Source of the DNA: Nitrospirota bacterium
GTDB taxonomy: Bacteria > Nitrospirota > Nitrospiria > 2-01-FULL-66-17
Assembly (NCBI GenBank): GCA_040757335.1
Contig: JBFLXB010000001.1
Span: 186,001-250,000 of the forward strand
Length of the DNA stretch: 64,000 nt
Direction: 5' to 3'
The notes beneath the pieces are model-generated. The model was not told the DNA's origin. It ran no database searches and saw only the letters and a list, made by a program, of their open reading frames with translations. Positions 25,571 to 34,469 of this stretch are shown here, piece by piece. A program made the translations under genes and the position numbers. Numbering within the stretch: the stretch's first letter is position 1; each line of letters opens with the position of its first letter.

Positions 25571-26521
25571 GTGACGGCGAAGATGCAACGAGGGCTTTGG
25601 GCGGTGGCGCTCTTGCTTGTGGTGGCCGGCGCGACTTGGCTTGCGTGGCGCTGGTTTGCGCCGTCTGGTTTGCCGGAGGGCATCCTGGAGGGGTATGGCC
25701 GGATCGAGGGGACGGAGGTCACGGTGAGCAGCAAGGTGTCGGGACGCCTCGCCAAGATGGCGGTCACAGAAGGCGATCGCGTGGAGGCGGGGGCGCTGAT
25801 CGCGGAGCTCTCGGCCGAGGAGATCCAGGCGCGCCTGGCTCAGGCGGGAGGCCGGCTGCGGGCCGCCGAGCAACGGATCAAAGAGCTCTCCGCACGCCTG
25901 GAGACTCTGGAACACCACGCGGTCACGGCGCGTGCCGATCACCAGCGCAATCAAACCCTGGCGCGCAGTGGAGCCATCTCCCGACAGCAACTCGACGCGT
26001 CGGAGAACGCGGTACGCGCAGCCGAGGGGGAACTCGTTGCCACGCGCGAGCTGTTGGGCGCGGCCCGGGGCGAGGCGACCGCGGCTCGAGCCGCGAGGGA
26101 CGAGGCGCAGGCCGTCGCGGCCGAGACGCGCATCAGCGCACCCGTGTCGGGCACGGTGACCACCAGGGCGGCGGAGGTGGGCGAGTTCGTGTTCCCCGGC
26201 AAGCCCCTGGTGGTGCTCGTGGATCTGGCCAGACCGTATCTCCGCATCTACCTGCCGGAACGCGACATCGGCAAAGTCAAGCTCGGCGATCCCGCACGCG
26301 TGTACGTGGACTCGTTTCCCGACCGGCCGTTCGAGGCGACCGTGACGGAGGTTGCGAACAAGGCCGAGTTTACGCCCAAGGACGTGCACATGCCGGATGA
26401 GCGCGTGACCCTGGTGTACAGCGTCAAGCTGGAAATCAAAAACCCCGAGGGGATTCTCAAGCCGGGTATGCCGGCGGACGCGCTGGTCCGCTGGCTGCCC
26501 GAGGCCGAGTGGGGGCGATAG
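25571..26521 (+). CDS. HlyD-family membrane fusion protein of an ABC exporter
   Basis: 316 residues. Membrane anchor (about 9-26), biotinyl-lipoyl half (VSSKVSGRLAKMAVTEGDRVEAG), a long coiled-coil of about 100 residues, the second half (ISAPVSGTVTTRAAEVGEFV) and a beta-barrel domain. This matches the YbhG/YhiI type of periplasmic adaptor. GTG start with AAGGAG upstream. It is followed after 4 nt by the ATPase gene and forms a four-gene exporter with it. Confidence 0.9.
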   Translation: MTAKMQRGLWAVALLLVVAGATWLAWRWFAPSGLPEGILEGYGRIEGTEVTVSSKVSGRLAKMAVTEGDRVEAGALIAELSAEEIQARLAQAGGRLRAAEQRIKELSARLETLEHHAVTARADHQRNQTLARSGAISRQQLDASENAVRAAEGELVATRELLGAARGEATAARAARDEAQAVAAETRISAPVSGTVTTRAAEVGEFVFPGKPLVVLVDLARPYLRIYLPERDIGKVKLGDPARVYVDSFPDRPFEATVTEVANKAEFTPKDVHMPDERVTLVYSVKLEIKNPEGILKPGMPADALVRWLPEAEWGR

Positions 26522-26525
26522 GATC

Positions 26526-28463
26526 GTGGACGGGCCGGCCGTGATCGAAACGCACGCGCTCACGCGCCGGTACCGCGAGCGCACGGCTGTGCAGGGGCTG
26601 TCGCTCTCCGTTCGCCGCGGCGAGGTGTTCGGCCTGCTCGGCTCCGACGGGGCTGGCAAGACCACCACGCTGCAAATGCTCGCAGCCATTCTCGACCCCA
26701 CCGAGGGATCGGCGACGGTGCTTGGGTACGATACCGTGCGCGAGGCGTCGGAGGTTACTGCACGTCTCGGGTACATGTCGCAGGCCTTCAGTCTGTATGG
26801 GCGGCTGTCCGTGGACGAGAACCTGGAATTCTTCGCCGACCTGCACCGGGTACCGGAGCCGACACGAAGCGAGCGCACGCGGCGGTTGACCGAGTTCGCC
26901 CGCCTAGTGCCGCATCGTGGCCGGGCTGCGCGCCACCTCTCTGGCGGCATGCAGAAAAAGCTCGCGCTGTGTTGCGCCCTGATCCATCAGCCCGAGCTTT
27001 TGATCCTGGACGAGCCGACCACGGGCGTAGACCCGGTGTCGCGCCGCGAATTCTGGACCATCCTGTATCAGGCGCTCACGACAGGCGCCACCATCGTCGT
27101 GTCCACACCGTACATGGACGAGGCGGAGCGCTGCACGCGCGTGGCGCTGCTGCACGAAAGCCGACTCATCGCTTGCGACGCCCCCGCGCGGCTGCGCTCC
27201 CAACTTCCAGGCCGCATGATCGAACTCAATGCGCGCCCTCAGCGTCAGGCGCTCGCGGTCTTGCAGCAGGCCCTGCCGAAAGCGCGTCCCTATGTGTTCG
27301 GCGAAACGCTGCACCTCCATGCGGCGGAGGGCGCCGTGTCGGACATTTCCCTCCGCCGCCTGCTCGAGTCACGCGGCGTGACGGTCGCGCAGATCCGTCC
27401 GGTCGCTCCCAGCCTGGAGGACGTGTTCGTCACGCGCTTGGCAGAGACCGCGGCGGTGGCTCCGCCGGCAGCCGCTACGGCCTCGGCGAGACCGGGCGCT
27501 GAAGTCGCAGTGCAAGCGCAGGACCTGACCATGCGCTTCGGCGCGTTCACTGCCGTGGACCGGGTGAGTTTTTCGGTGCGGCGCGGCGAGATCTTCGGAT
27601 TCCTCGGCCCCAATGGGTCGGGCAAGACCACGACCATCCGCATCCTGTGCGGCCTGCTTGCGCCCACCGCGGGCCAGGCCACGGTGGCGGGCTATGATGT
27701 CGGCCGGCAACCTGAGGCGGTGAAGGCGCGCATCGGCTACATGTCACAGCGGTTTTCGTTATATGAGGACCTGACGGTGGGCGAGAACATCGCGTTTTTC
27801 GCCGGGGCCTACGGCGTGCCGGCCGCGGAACTCCCGGCGCGGCGCGACTGGGCTCTGACCCTGGCCGGGCTCAGCGGCGCGGACACGCGGCTAGTGCGCT
27901 CCCTGTCGGGCGGGTTGAAGCAGCGGCTTGCCCTGGCCTGCGCCGTGCTGCACGAACCGGAGGTCCTGTTTCTGGACGAGCCCACGGCCGGCGTGGATCC
28001 GCTGTCGCGGCGGCGGTTTTGGGATCTGATCTACCACTTGTCCGACCGGGGGGTCACCGTGTTTGTGACAACCCATTATATGGACGAGGCGGAGCATTGC
28101 CACACCCTCGGGTTGCTCTACTCCGGGCGTCTGATTGCTCTGGGCTCGCCGGAAGAACTCCGAACCGGCATGCGCGCCGGGGAGATGCTCGAGCTGGAGT
28201 GCGATCAGTCGATCCAGGCGCTCGCGATCTTCCAGGAGGCGGAAGGGATCCGAGCTTCTTTCTTCGGCGATCGACTGCATCTCCTGGTCGATGACGCGGA
28301 GACGGCTCGGCCGCGGATTGTCGATCGCCTGCAGCGGGAAGGCCATCATGTTCACCGGGTCGAGCGCGTGCCCTTGAGCATCGAGGACGTCTTCATCGCC
28401 TTCATTGAGATGGAGCAAGCCCGCCTCGAAACAGCCCAAGCCCAGGCCGGAAACACTGCATGA
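26526..28463 (+). CDS. ABC exporter ATPase with two fused nucleotide-binding domains (YbhF-like)
   Basis: 645 residues. NBD1: Walker A GSDGAGKTT (from residue 39), signature LSGGMQKKL, Walker B LLILDEPTTGVDP. NBD2: GPNGSGKTT (about residue 361), LSGGLKQRL, VLFLDEPTAGVDP. In NBD1 the position after Walker A Gly is Ser-Asp instead of Pro-Asn, a small deviation. Two permease genes follow, so the exporter has one polypeptide with both ATPases and two different membrane subunits. YbhFSR of E. coli is the closest known layout (multidrug/cation export). Confidence 0.92.
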   Translation: MDGPAVIETHALTRRYRERTAVQGLSLSVRRGEVFGLLGSDGAGKTTTLQMLAAILDPTEGSATVLGYDTVREASEVTARLGYMSQAFSLYGRLSVDENLEFFADLHRVPEPTRSERTRRLTEFARLVPHRGRAARHLSGGMQKKLALCCALIHQPELLILDEPTTGVDPVSRREFWTILYQALTTGATIVVSTPYMDEAERCTRVALLHESRLIACDAPARLRSQLPGRMIELNARPQRQALAVLQQALPKARPYVFGETLHLHAAEGAVSDISLRRLLESRGVTVAQIRPVAPSLEDVFVTRLAETAAVAPPAAATASARPGAEVAVQAQDLTMRFGAFTAVDRVSFSVRRGEIFGFLGPNGSGKTTTIRILCGLLAPTAGQATVAGYDVGRQPEAVKARIGYMSQRFSLYEDLTVGENIAFFAGAYGVPAAELPARRDWALTLAGLSGADTRLVRSLSGGLKQRLALACAVLHEPEVLFLDEPTAGVDPLSRRRFWDLIYHLSDRGVTVFVTTHYMDEAEHCHTLGLLYSGRLIALGSPEELRTGMRAGEMLELECDQSIQALAIFQEAEGIRASFFGDRLHLLVDDAETARPRIVDRLQREGHHVHRVERVPLSIEDVFIAFIEMEQARLETAQAQAGNTA

Positions 28464-29563
28464 GAAGCTTGATCGGCGCGGTCATGCGGAAGGAGGTGCG
28501 CGAGATCCGCCGTGATCCGGTGACCATCTGGGTGGCCGTGGCTCTGCCGCTCATCATGCTGTATCTCTTCGGTTCGGCCCTGTCCCTGGATGTGAAAGAC
28601 GCGTCACTTGCCGTCTACGACCAGGACGATAGTGCGGAGAGCCGGGCGCTGATCGACGCGTTTCCGAACTCGGGCTATTTTCGGCGGGCGCACGAGATCC
28701 GTGCGGACACAGAGATCGGGCCACTGCTCGACCGCGGTCAGGCTCGGCTGGTGTTGGTGATTCCAAGCGACTTTTCCCAAAAGCTCGCCGCCGGCAAGAC
28801 GGCCATGGTTCAGACGCTGGTGGATGGTTCGTTTTCCGCAACGGCCATGGTGATCGCCGGCTATGCCGCCGCCATCATCCACGCCTATAACCTGGAACGG
28901 GTGCACCACGCCGCCGCCCCCGTCACGGTGGAAACCCGCGTCTGGTTCAACGCGCCCCTCAAGAGCGTGAACTACATCGTGCCCGGCTTGTTCGGGGTCA
29001 TTCTCATGGCGTTCCCGCCGCTGCTCACCGCGCTCGCGGTGGTGCGCGAAAAGGAGGCTGGCTCAGTACAACAGATCTTCGTCTCGCCCATCCAGCCGTA
29101 CCAGTTCATCGCCGGCAAGATGGTGCCGTACGCCGTGATCGCCTTCGTCGAGATGCTCCTGATCCTGGTTGCAGGCCTGTGGGGGTTTGGGATCCCATTC
29201 CGGGGTAGCCTGCTGCTGTTTCTGGCGGCCACCACGATCTACGTCGTCTGCACCGTGGGCTTGGGCCTCTTGATCTCCACGGTCACGCGCAGCCAGCTCG
29301 TGGCCATGCTGCTTGCGCTCATCGTGACCCTCATGCCCTCGTTTCTGTTCTCCGGGTTTCTGTTTCCGATTTTCACCATGCCGGAAATGATGCAGATGTA
29401 CACCTATTTGTTCCCGGCACGTTACTTCATCGAAATTGTGCGTGGCATTCTGATGAAGGACGTGGGGCTGGAGGTGGTGTGGCCGCAGTTCGCACTGCTG
29501 CTGGTCTACACGGCGATCGTATTTGCCGTTGCGACCTTGCAGTTCCGCAAGAAGGTGGCCTGA
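28460..29563 (+). CDS. ABC-2 type permease, first subunit (YbhS-like)
   Basis: 367 residues: one N-terminal membrane segment, a periplasmic domain of about 140 residues, then five membrane segments with LVVREKEAGSVQQIFVSPI (the conserved E-x-G-T/S-x-x-x-L/I-V-S-P motif of ABC-2 permeases). The ATG overlaps the ATPase stop (ATGA), so it is translationally coupled. Confidence 0.9.
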   Translation: MRSLIGAVMRKEVREIRRDPVTIWVAVALPLIMLYLFGSALSLDVKDASLAVYDQDDSAESRALIDAFPNSGYFRRAHEIRADTEIGPLLDRGQARLVLVIPSDFSQKLAAGKTAMVQTLVDGSFSATAMVIAGYAAAIIHAYNLERVHHAAAPVTVETRVWFNAPLKSVNYIVPGLFGVILMAFPPLLTALAVVREKEAGSVQQIFVSPIQPYQFIAGKMVPYAVIAFVEMLLILVAGLWGFGIPFRGSLLLFLAATTIYVVCTVGLGLLISTVTRSQLVAMLLALIVTLMPSFLFSGFLFPIFTMPEMMQMYTYLFPARYFIEIVRGILMKDVGLEVVWPQFALLLVYTAIVFAVATLQFRKKVA

Positions 29564-30681
29564 TGATCGACGCCGGACGCCTGGCCGCGGTCATGCGCAA
29601 GGAGCTGATCCAGTTCCTGCGAGACCGACTGATGCTCTTCCTCATCGTCTACTTGTATACGGTGGAAATCCTGATGTGCACCTACGCCTTGTCGTTCGAC
29701 GTGCGCCACCTGCCCACGGTGGTGGCGGATTTCGATCGCTCGGCCGCCAGCCGCCTGCTTGCCGAGCGGTTCCGCAGCTCGGGGTATTTCGATGTCAACC
29801 ATCAGACCACGCGGGATGTGGAGATCGCCGGCCTGCTCAACCGCGGCAAGGCCTTGGCGGCGCTGGTGATTCCCCCGGAGTTTTCCCGCCGCCTGGCCGC
29901 CGGGACGCCGGTGTCGGTGCAGCTCCTGCTCGACGGGTCGAACGCCAACACGGCCAGCGTGGCCCAGGGGTACGCCCAGCGCATCGTGCAGGCCTACGCC
30001 CTGGAGCGCTTTCAGGCGTCGGTGCCGGAGCCGCCGGTATTGCCGGTCGAACACCGCCCGCGCATCTGGTACAACTCCGAGCTCAAGTACGCGTACTTCA
30101 TGGTACTGTCCATGATCGCCTTGGCCGGGATGATGGTGGGGGTGATCACCACCGCGGCCGGCATCGTGCGCGAGAAAGAATCGGGCACGATCGAGCAAAT
30201 GCTGGTCACGCCCGTCAGACCTGCTGAGCTGCTCGTGGCCAAAATGCTGCCCATGCTGCTCGTCGGATTGCTGGCGCTCGTGCCGAGCCTGCTCATCGCC
30301 GCCTGGGTCGGGGTGCCGATGCGCGGGAGTCTCGCGCTGTTCTTTCTCTTCTCCGCCGTGTTTCTGGTGAGCAGCATGGGCATCGGTATTCTGGTCGCGA
30401 CCTTTGCGGACACCCTGCAGCAGGCGTTGCTGATGTCGTTCTTCGCCTTGTTTCCCGTGCTGTTCCTGTCCGGAACCCTGGTGCCGGTGGAGAGCATGCC
30501 GGTCGGGTTCCAATATCTGGCGGAGTTGAGCCCGTTGACGCACTACATGGAGGCCATCCTCGGTATTTTTCTCAAGGGCGTGGGAATGGAGGTCCTCTGG
30601 CATTCCTTCGCCGTGATCGTGTTGATTGCAGCGGTGTTGCTGGCCGGCGGCATCCTGCATCTGCGACGTCGCATGCATTAA
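29563..30681 (+). CDS. ABC-2 type permease, second subunit (YbhR-like)
   Basis: 372 residues, same layout as the preceding permease: N-terminal segment (LFLIVYLYTVEILMCTYAL), periplasmic domain, then GIVREKESGTIEQMLVTPVRP and several membrane helices. The ATG shares a base with the previous stop (TGATG). The two permeases are paralogous and probably heterodimerise. The exported substrate is unknown; the metal-island context suggests drugs or toxic compounds. Confidence 0.9.
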   Translation: MIDAGRLAAVMRKELIQFLRDRLMLFLIVYLYTVEILMCTYALSFDVRHLPTVVADFDRSAASRLLAERFRSSGYFDVNHQTTRDVEIAGLLNRGKALAALVIPPEFSRRLAAGTPVSVQLLLDGSNANTASVAQGYAQRIVQAYALERFQASVPEPPVLPVEHRPRIWYNSELKYAYFMVLSMIALAGMMVGVITTAAGIVREKESGTIEQMLVTPVRPAELLVAKMLPMLLVGLLALVPSLLIAAWVGVPMRGSLALFFLFSAVFLVSSMGIGILVATFADTLQQALLMSFFALFPVLFLSGTLVPVESMPVGFQYLAELSPLTHYMEAILGIFLKGVGMEVLWHSFAVIVLIAAVLLAGGILHLRRRMH

Positions 30682-30723
30682 AACGAGCGGGTCTTCGAGC
30701 AATCCACAGAGAGGGTCTGGTCT

Positions 30724-31479
30724 GTGAATCAGAGGAATGTGGCAATAGGAGGGCGGTTGACGCTCCGGGGCCTTCCGGTGACCGTTCGGTGGCTGTTCAG
30801 TTGCTTCCTGATCACCGTAGGGCTGGGTTACGTTCTGGCTATCACCTACCTCTTTCTCCTGGATGTCGAGCCTCACGGGAAGATGAGGATGAATCTCGTT
30901 CAGGCCACGATCATCAAATACTACGGAAACCGCGGGAATACGCGGCTGGAGGTCGCCCTCAACGGCTCCATGGCGGACAAGATCAGCCCGGCCGAGAAGG
31001 CCGACATAATCGGGTGGATCCGCAACGGGGCCGCGGCCGCGGACTATGAGACGGTTCAACCGCTGTTTGCAAAGAACTGCGTATCGTGCCACAGCGCGGA
31101 GTCCGGTTATCCGATTCCACCATTGACGAGCTATCAAGAAGTTACAACAGTGGCTGAGGTCGATTTGGGACAATCCGTGCGCGCGCTGGCGCGTGTGAGC
31201 CACGTCCATTTGTTCGGCATGAGTTTTGTCTTTCTCTTGACTGGCCTCATCTTCGCGCTGACCGAGATCAACAAGCGGCTGCGGCTGGTCATCGTGCTTC
31301 TTCCCTTCATCGCGATCTGGCTGGACATCGGATCCTGGTGGGTCACCAAGTATGAGCCGGTCTTCGCGTACACCGTGATCATTGGCGGTATCTTGATGGG
31401 GCTGGCGCTCGCGGCTCAGATCCTCATCTCACTGTGGGAGATGTGGTTGACAAGGGTTGGGGATGGCCATGAAGCGTGA
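30724..31479 (+). CDS. Membrane protein with a single c-type haem motif (CVSCH)
   Basis: 251 residues. One membrane segment (about 22-45), a periplasmic domain of ~120 residues with the haem-attachment motif NCVSCH (C119-H123 region), then four membrane segments. A His (SHVHLFGM) stands at the start of the second membrane block and could be an axial ligand. Similar proteins are uncharacterised. It could be an electron-transfer or sensor subunit. GTG start after a 42-nt gap from the ABC permease. Confidence 0.7.
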   Translation: MNQRNVAIGGRLTLRGLPVTVRWLFSCFLITVGLGYVLAITYLFLLDVEPHGKMRMNLVQATIIKYYGNRGNTRLEVALNGSMADKISPAEKADIIGWIRNGAAAADYETVQPLFAKNCVSCHSAESGYPIPPLTSYQEVTTVAEVDLGQSVRALARVSHVHLFGMSFVFLLTGLIFALTEINKRLRLVIVLLPFIAIWLDIGSWWVTKYEPVFAYTVIIGGILMGLALAAQILISLWEMWLTRVGDGHEA

Positions 31480-31539
31480 GGCCACGGACGCAGGCGTGAG
31501 AACGAAAAGCTTTCCGACGACTGGAAAGGAGACGCGACC

Positions 31540-31704
31540 ATGGAAAAAGATCCGGTGTGCGGCATGTTGGTAGATCCCTTGCGCGCGGTGGGACAGAGAA
31601 TCGCGGCAGGGAAGACCTATTATTTCTGCAGCGCGAACTGTTTGGCGAAATTCGACGCTGCGCCCGAACGCTTCGTCTCGGGAGAAACTAAGGAGAAGAG
31701 ATGA
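31540..31704 (+). CDS. YHS-domain small protein (54 aa)
   Basis: MEKDPVCGMLVDP at the start and TYYFCSANCLAKFDAAPERF form a complete YHS domain, the putative metal-binding module also found twice at the N-terminus of the P1B ATPase at 10946. AAAGGAG lies upstream. It may act as a soluble copper carrier for the same system (inference from shared domain and context). Confidence 0.85.
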   Translation: MEKDPVCGMLVDPLRAVGQRIAAGKTYYFCSANCLAKFDAAPERFVSGETKEKR

Positions 31705-31880
31705 TTCCTCGGTGGACTCTCGCTTATGCGAGGCGCGGGCTGTCCGAGACCGACACATGAGATCGTCGCGGATCGATACTTGTTCCAGCGGGAAAAGGGG
31801 CTATGCTCTTCCCTTGCCCGCCGTAGATGCTTGCGACGCGTGAGCCGTGGTCCGGCGGGATACGCGTATAACGAGGGAGC

Positions 31881-32459
31881 ATGTTTGAACGTCTGCGTGA
31901 GTGGTCCCAGGAGGCGTGGCGGCCGGTGTTGCATTGGCACCTCGCGCTGGCGTCGCTCGGGTTTGCCTGGATCGTCTATCTCCTCACGGCCGCGGAGAGC
32001 GGATGGGTACGGATCATCGATGACGCCAACCTGGTGTTTCACGAAGCCGGGCACCCGATCTTTGGCATCCTGGGATCGACCTTGGGATTGTACGGCGGTA
32101 CGCTGGGCCAACTCGCGATCCCGGCCGGCATCGCGGCCGCGTTTTGGGCGAGACGCGAAGCCGTGGGCGTTGCAGTGACGGGGTTTTGGTTCTTCGAGAA
32201 CTTCTTGAACATTGCGCGTTACATGGCCGACGCTAGGGCGCAAGTTCTGCCCTTGGTCGGCGGTGGCGAGCACGATTGGACCACCATCTTCAGCCGTTGG
32301 GGTGTGCTGTCGTCCGACACCGCGATCGCCGGATTCGCGGCGGGCGTCGGATGGTTGGGCATGATCGGGGTGTGGGGTTGGTTGGCGTGGCAATGCCTGG
32401 CCTCACGCGATCATCGCCAAGGCACCGAAGAGATGGTCGATCGCTTCTCTCGATCGTAA
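31881..32459 (+). CDS. Integral membrane protein with HEAGH motif
   Basis: 192 residues, four to five hydrophobic segments. VFHEAGHPIFGILGSTLGLYGGTLGQL carries an HExxH motif at the border of a membrane segment, as in site-2-type metalloproteases, but no second conserved D-G motif of M50 enzymes is obvious. It might instead be a metal-binding membrane protein. A gap of 176 bp separates it from the YHS gene, so it may have its own promoter. It is the last plus-strand gene of the island. Confidence 0.65.
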   Translation: MFERLREWSQEAWRPVLHWHLALASLGFAWIVYLLTAAESGWVRIIDDANLVFHEAGHPIFGILGSTLGLYGGTLGQLAIPAGIAAAFWARREAVGVAVTGFWFFENFLNIARYMADARAQVLPLVGGGEHDWTTIFSRWGVLSSDTAIAGFAAGVGWLGMIGVWGWLAWQCLASRDHRQGTEEMVDRFSRS

Positions 32460-32576
32460 CGTCACGCCGCCCGGCTCACGTCCTTTATCCCGGGATTACG
32501 CAACATTCTGCTGCAAGATCGGCCTTCAATCGGCCGGCCGAGGCAATCCACTCGCCAGGCTTTTCGAACCTAGGGT

Positions 32577-33398
32577 TCATACGGGCGGAGGAAGGGAACC
32601 CAGGAACGCGCGCCACGCGGCTTCGTACGCCTCGGCCGAGACATCGTCGAAGTCGTTGTGCCTGCCCGCGACCGATACCCAGAGCTTGGGGTCACGAGCC
32701 GCCTCGAACAGGCGGCGCCCCATCCATTCGGGAATGATCTCGTCTTCCGCCGCGTGGATCACCATCAACGGGCACGTCACGGATGTGATCTTGCTCAGGT
32801 TGTCGAATCGTGTGCGTATCATAAATGAGACCGGGAGCCAGGGGTACGCCACGCGCGCCATGTCCGGAATGCTGGTCATCGGGCTTTCCAGCACGAGGCC
32901 GGCCGGTCGTACTTCGGTCGCGAGCTGCGTGGCGGGCCCGGTCCCCAGACTGCGTCCCACCACGACCACGCGGTCGGGAGGCACGGCGAGTTCACTCGTC
33001 ACGTCTGCCCACACGGACCGGGCGTCGCGGTACAACCCGTCTTCCGAAGGGGTCCCCGCGCTGCGTCCGTAACCGCGGTAGTCCACGGCGTACACGGCAA
33101 GCCCCGCTCGATGCCATTGCGCGTAGTGGTATACGCGATCGCCGAGGTTGCCCGCGTTGCCGTGAAAGTCGATCGCGGTGTAGCGGGCCTCCGGGTTCGG
33201 GATGTGCCAGGCGTGCAGCCGGACGCCGTCGTCGGTGGTGAGCCAACGATCTTCAAACCGCAGGCCAAGGGAGCGGGGCGTTGCCGAGAGGTCGGCGGCT
33301 GGAAAGTAGATGAAGCGGTCCTCCATCAGTACCATCGCGCCGCTGATGGCCGCCAGAGCAACGAGCACGCTGACGCCGACCAACACCACGATCCGCAC
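32577..33398 (-). CDS. Alpha/beta hydrolase (BEM46-like), membrane-anchored
   Basis: 273 residues from the GTG at 33398, which has GGGAGG just upstream; an in-frame TTG at 33446 is a longer alternative. An N-terminal membrane anchor is followed by an alpha/beta hydrolase fold. DFHGNAGNLGDR is the oxyanion region, GRSLGTGPA the nucleophile elbow (Ser), HAAEDEIIP carries the acid and GRHNDFDD the catalytic His. Serine esterase or peptidase-like; substrate unknown. Convergent with the preceding island gene. Confidence 0.88.
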   Translation of the reverse strand: MRIVVLVGVSVLVALAAISGAMVLMEDRFIYFPAADLSATPRSLGLRFEDRWLTTDDGVRLHAWHIPNPEARYTAIDFHGNAGNLGDRVYHYAQWHRAGLAVYAVDYRGYGRSAGTPSEDGLYRDARSVWADVTSELAVPPDRVVVVGRSLGTGPATQLATEVRPAGLVLESPMTSIPDMARVAYPWLPVSFMIRTRFDNLSKITSVTCPLMVIHAAEDEIIPEWMGRRLFEAARDPKLWVSVAGRHNDFDDVSAEAYEAAWRAFLGSLPPPV

Positions 33399-33517
33399 GC
33401 GACCTCCCTCGCCCGCGATGGTACGAAGGTGCGGGTCGTCCGTCAACGTGGTTGTCGTACTTGCTTTCCGCCCCCATGGTGTGGTGAACTGCCGCGAACT
33501 CGGGGCATGGAACGCTG

Positions 33518-34231
33518 ATGACTGGGAATCGACCGTTAAGGTGGTGGAGGATATGGATTGCGCTGAGCCTCGCGTTGACCGTGATATCGGCCTGCGCGGC
33601 TCGGAATGTGAAGATCGACCACGACAGCCTGTCGGCGCTGAAGGACGGACCTCCGCTCAAACTGGCGCGCCAGAAGCCGCCCGGGTTTGTGGTCTCGGAC
33701 CCCGGCAACTCGGTGGTGGATTCGCTCTTCGGGGTGTCCGGTGGCACGCTCGTCACTCCCGGCCGGAGCGCGGGCGATGCGCCGATGGAAGAGGAGTATG
33801 CGCTCGACGACCCGGCCGTCAGCGTCGGGGACAAGGTGTTCGAGGCCCTCGCGTTCGAGTTGGGGGTGCAGCGCGACCCGTCAGACCGGCGCGTGTTGAC
33901 CGACGATCGTCTCGAGGCCGGGACTGGCGCGGCGGGCCCTGACGGCTGGCTGCTTGAGGTCACCACGCTTCGCTGGGGCCTTGCCTATGATAAGAAGTTC
34001 TGGACGCGTTACCACGTACGACTCGAGGCCAGCGGTCGCTTGATCGATCTCTCCCGCCGACGGGTCGTCTGGCAGACCAAGTGCGACGGATCGGAGGAGG
34101 AGGCGTCGAAGGGAACGCTTCTGGCCGATCTCACTGCCGCTGACGGCGCGGAGCTGAGGGAGCGGCTCGGGGCCGCGGCGGAGCGGTGTGCGGAGGAGTT
34201 GGTCGCCCACCTCTTCGCCGGCGTCCGGTAG
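33518..34231 (+). CDS. Putative lipoprotein, unknown function
   Basis: 237 residues with a lipobox (LTVISAC, lipidated Cys at about 26). The mature domain has no family I recognise. It contains GWLLEVTTLRWGLAYDKKFW and RRRVVWQTKCDG, a beta-rich pattern seen in outer-membrane-associated lipoproteins. Divergent from the hydrolase gene, with about 70-120 bp between starts. Confidence 0.65.
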   Translation: MTGNRPLRWWRIWIALSLALTVISACAARNVKIDHDSLSALKDGPPLKLARQKPPGFVVSDPGNSVVDSLFGVSGGTLVTPGRSAGDAPMEEEYALDDPAVSVGDKVFEALAFELGVQRDPSDRRVLTDDRLEAGTGAAGPDGWLLEVTTLRWGLAYDKKFWTRYHVRLEASGRLIDLSRRRVVWQTKCDGSEEEASKGTLLADLTAADGAELRERLGAAAERCAEELVAHLFAGVR

Positions 34232-34261
34232 GGCGCGGACGCGCCCTCGCCCGTCCAGCCG

Positions 34262-34282
34262 CGGCCATCTGCGGCGTTGCCG
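34262..34282. repeat. Repeat fragment shared with the inverted-repeat element at 50590-50779
   Basis: This 21-base stretch (core GCCATCTGCGGCGTTGCC) is identical to 50605-50625, one base inside the left terminal repeat of that element. The flanks are only weakly alike, so this is a partial or decayed copy. Confidence 0.6.
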
Positions 34283-34307
34283 CTGCGCATCCGGTCCTCA
34301 CGTCGTG

Positions 34308-34335
34308 GTAGGGGCGTATTGCAATACGCCCCTAC
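34308..34335. repeat. Perfect 28-bp palindrome (REP-like) in intergenic region
   Basis: GTAGGGGCGTATTG followed directly by its exact reverse complement. Such palindromes with GTAGGGGCG ends are common dispersed intergenic repeats in bacteria. No gene lies in 34232-34469. The palindrome is too far from the upstream stop and lacks a T-tract, so it is not a typical terminator. Confidence 0.75.
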
Positions 34336-34469
34336 AGGTCCGGTGCTCGCGGCGCCTGGCGACCCACCTTCGAGAGGACGGATGCCGGAAGTCCCCGAAG
34401 GGGGCATCTGACCGCTGCTGAACGGGCGAAGTGCAGGCATCGGTCGGTTGTAGGAATCTCGTTTGGTCA

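Noticed and set aside
29506-31209. 567-codon minus-strand frame
   Set aside because: Antisense of the ABC permease and haem protein genes, His/Gln/Arg-rich, no motif.
31470-31572. Short ORF starting at ATG 31470 across the YHS gene start
   Set aside because: It lies in another frame over the clear YHS gene and has no ribosome binding site.
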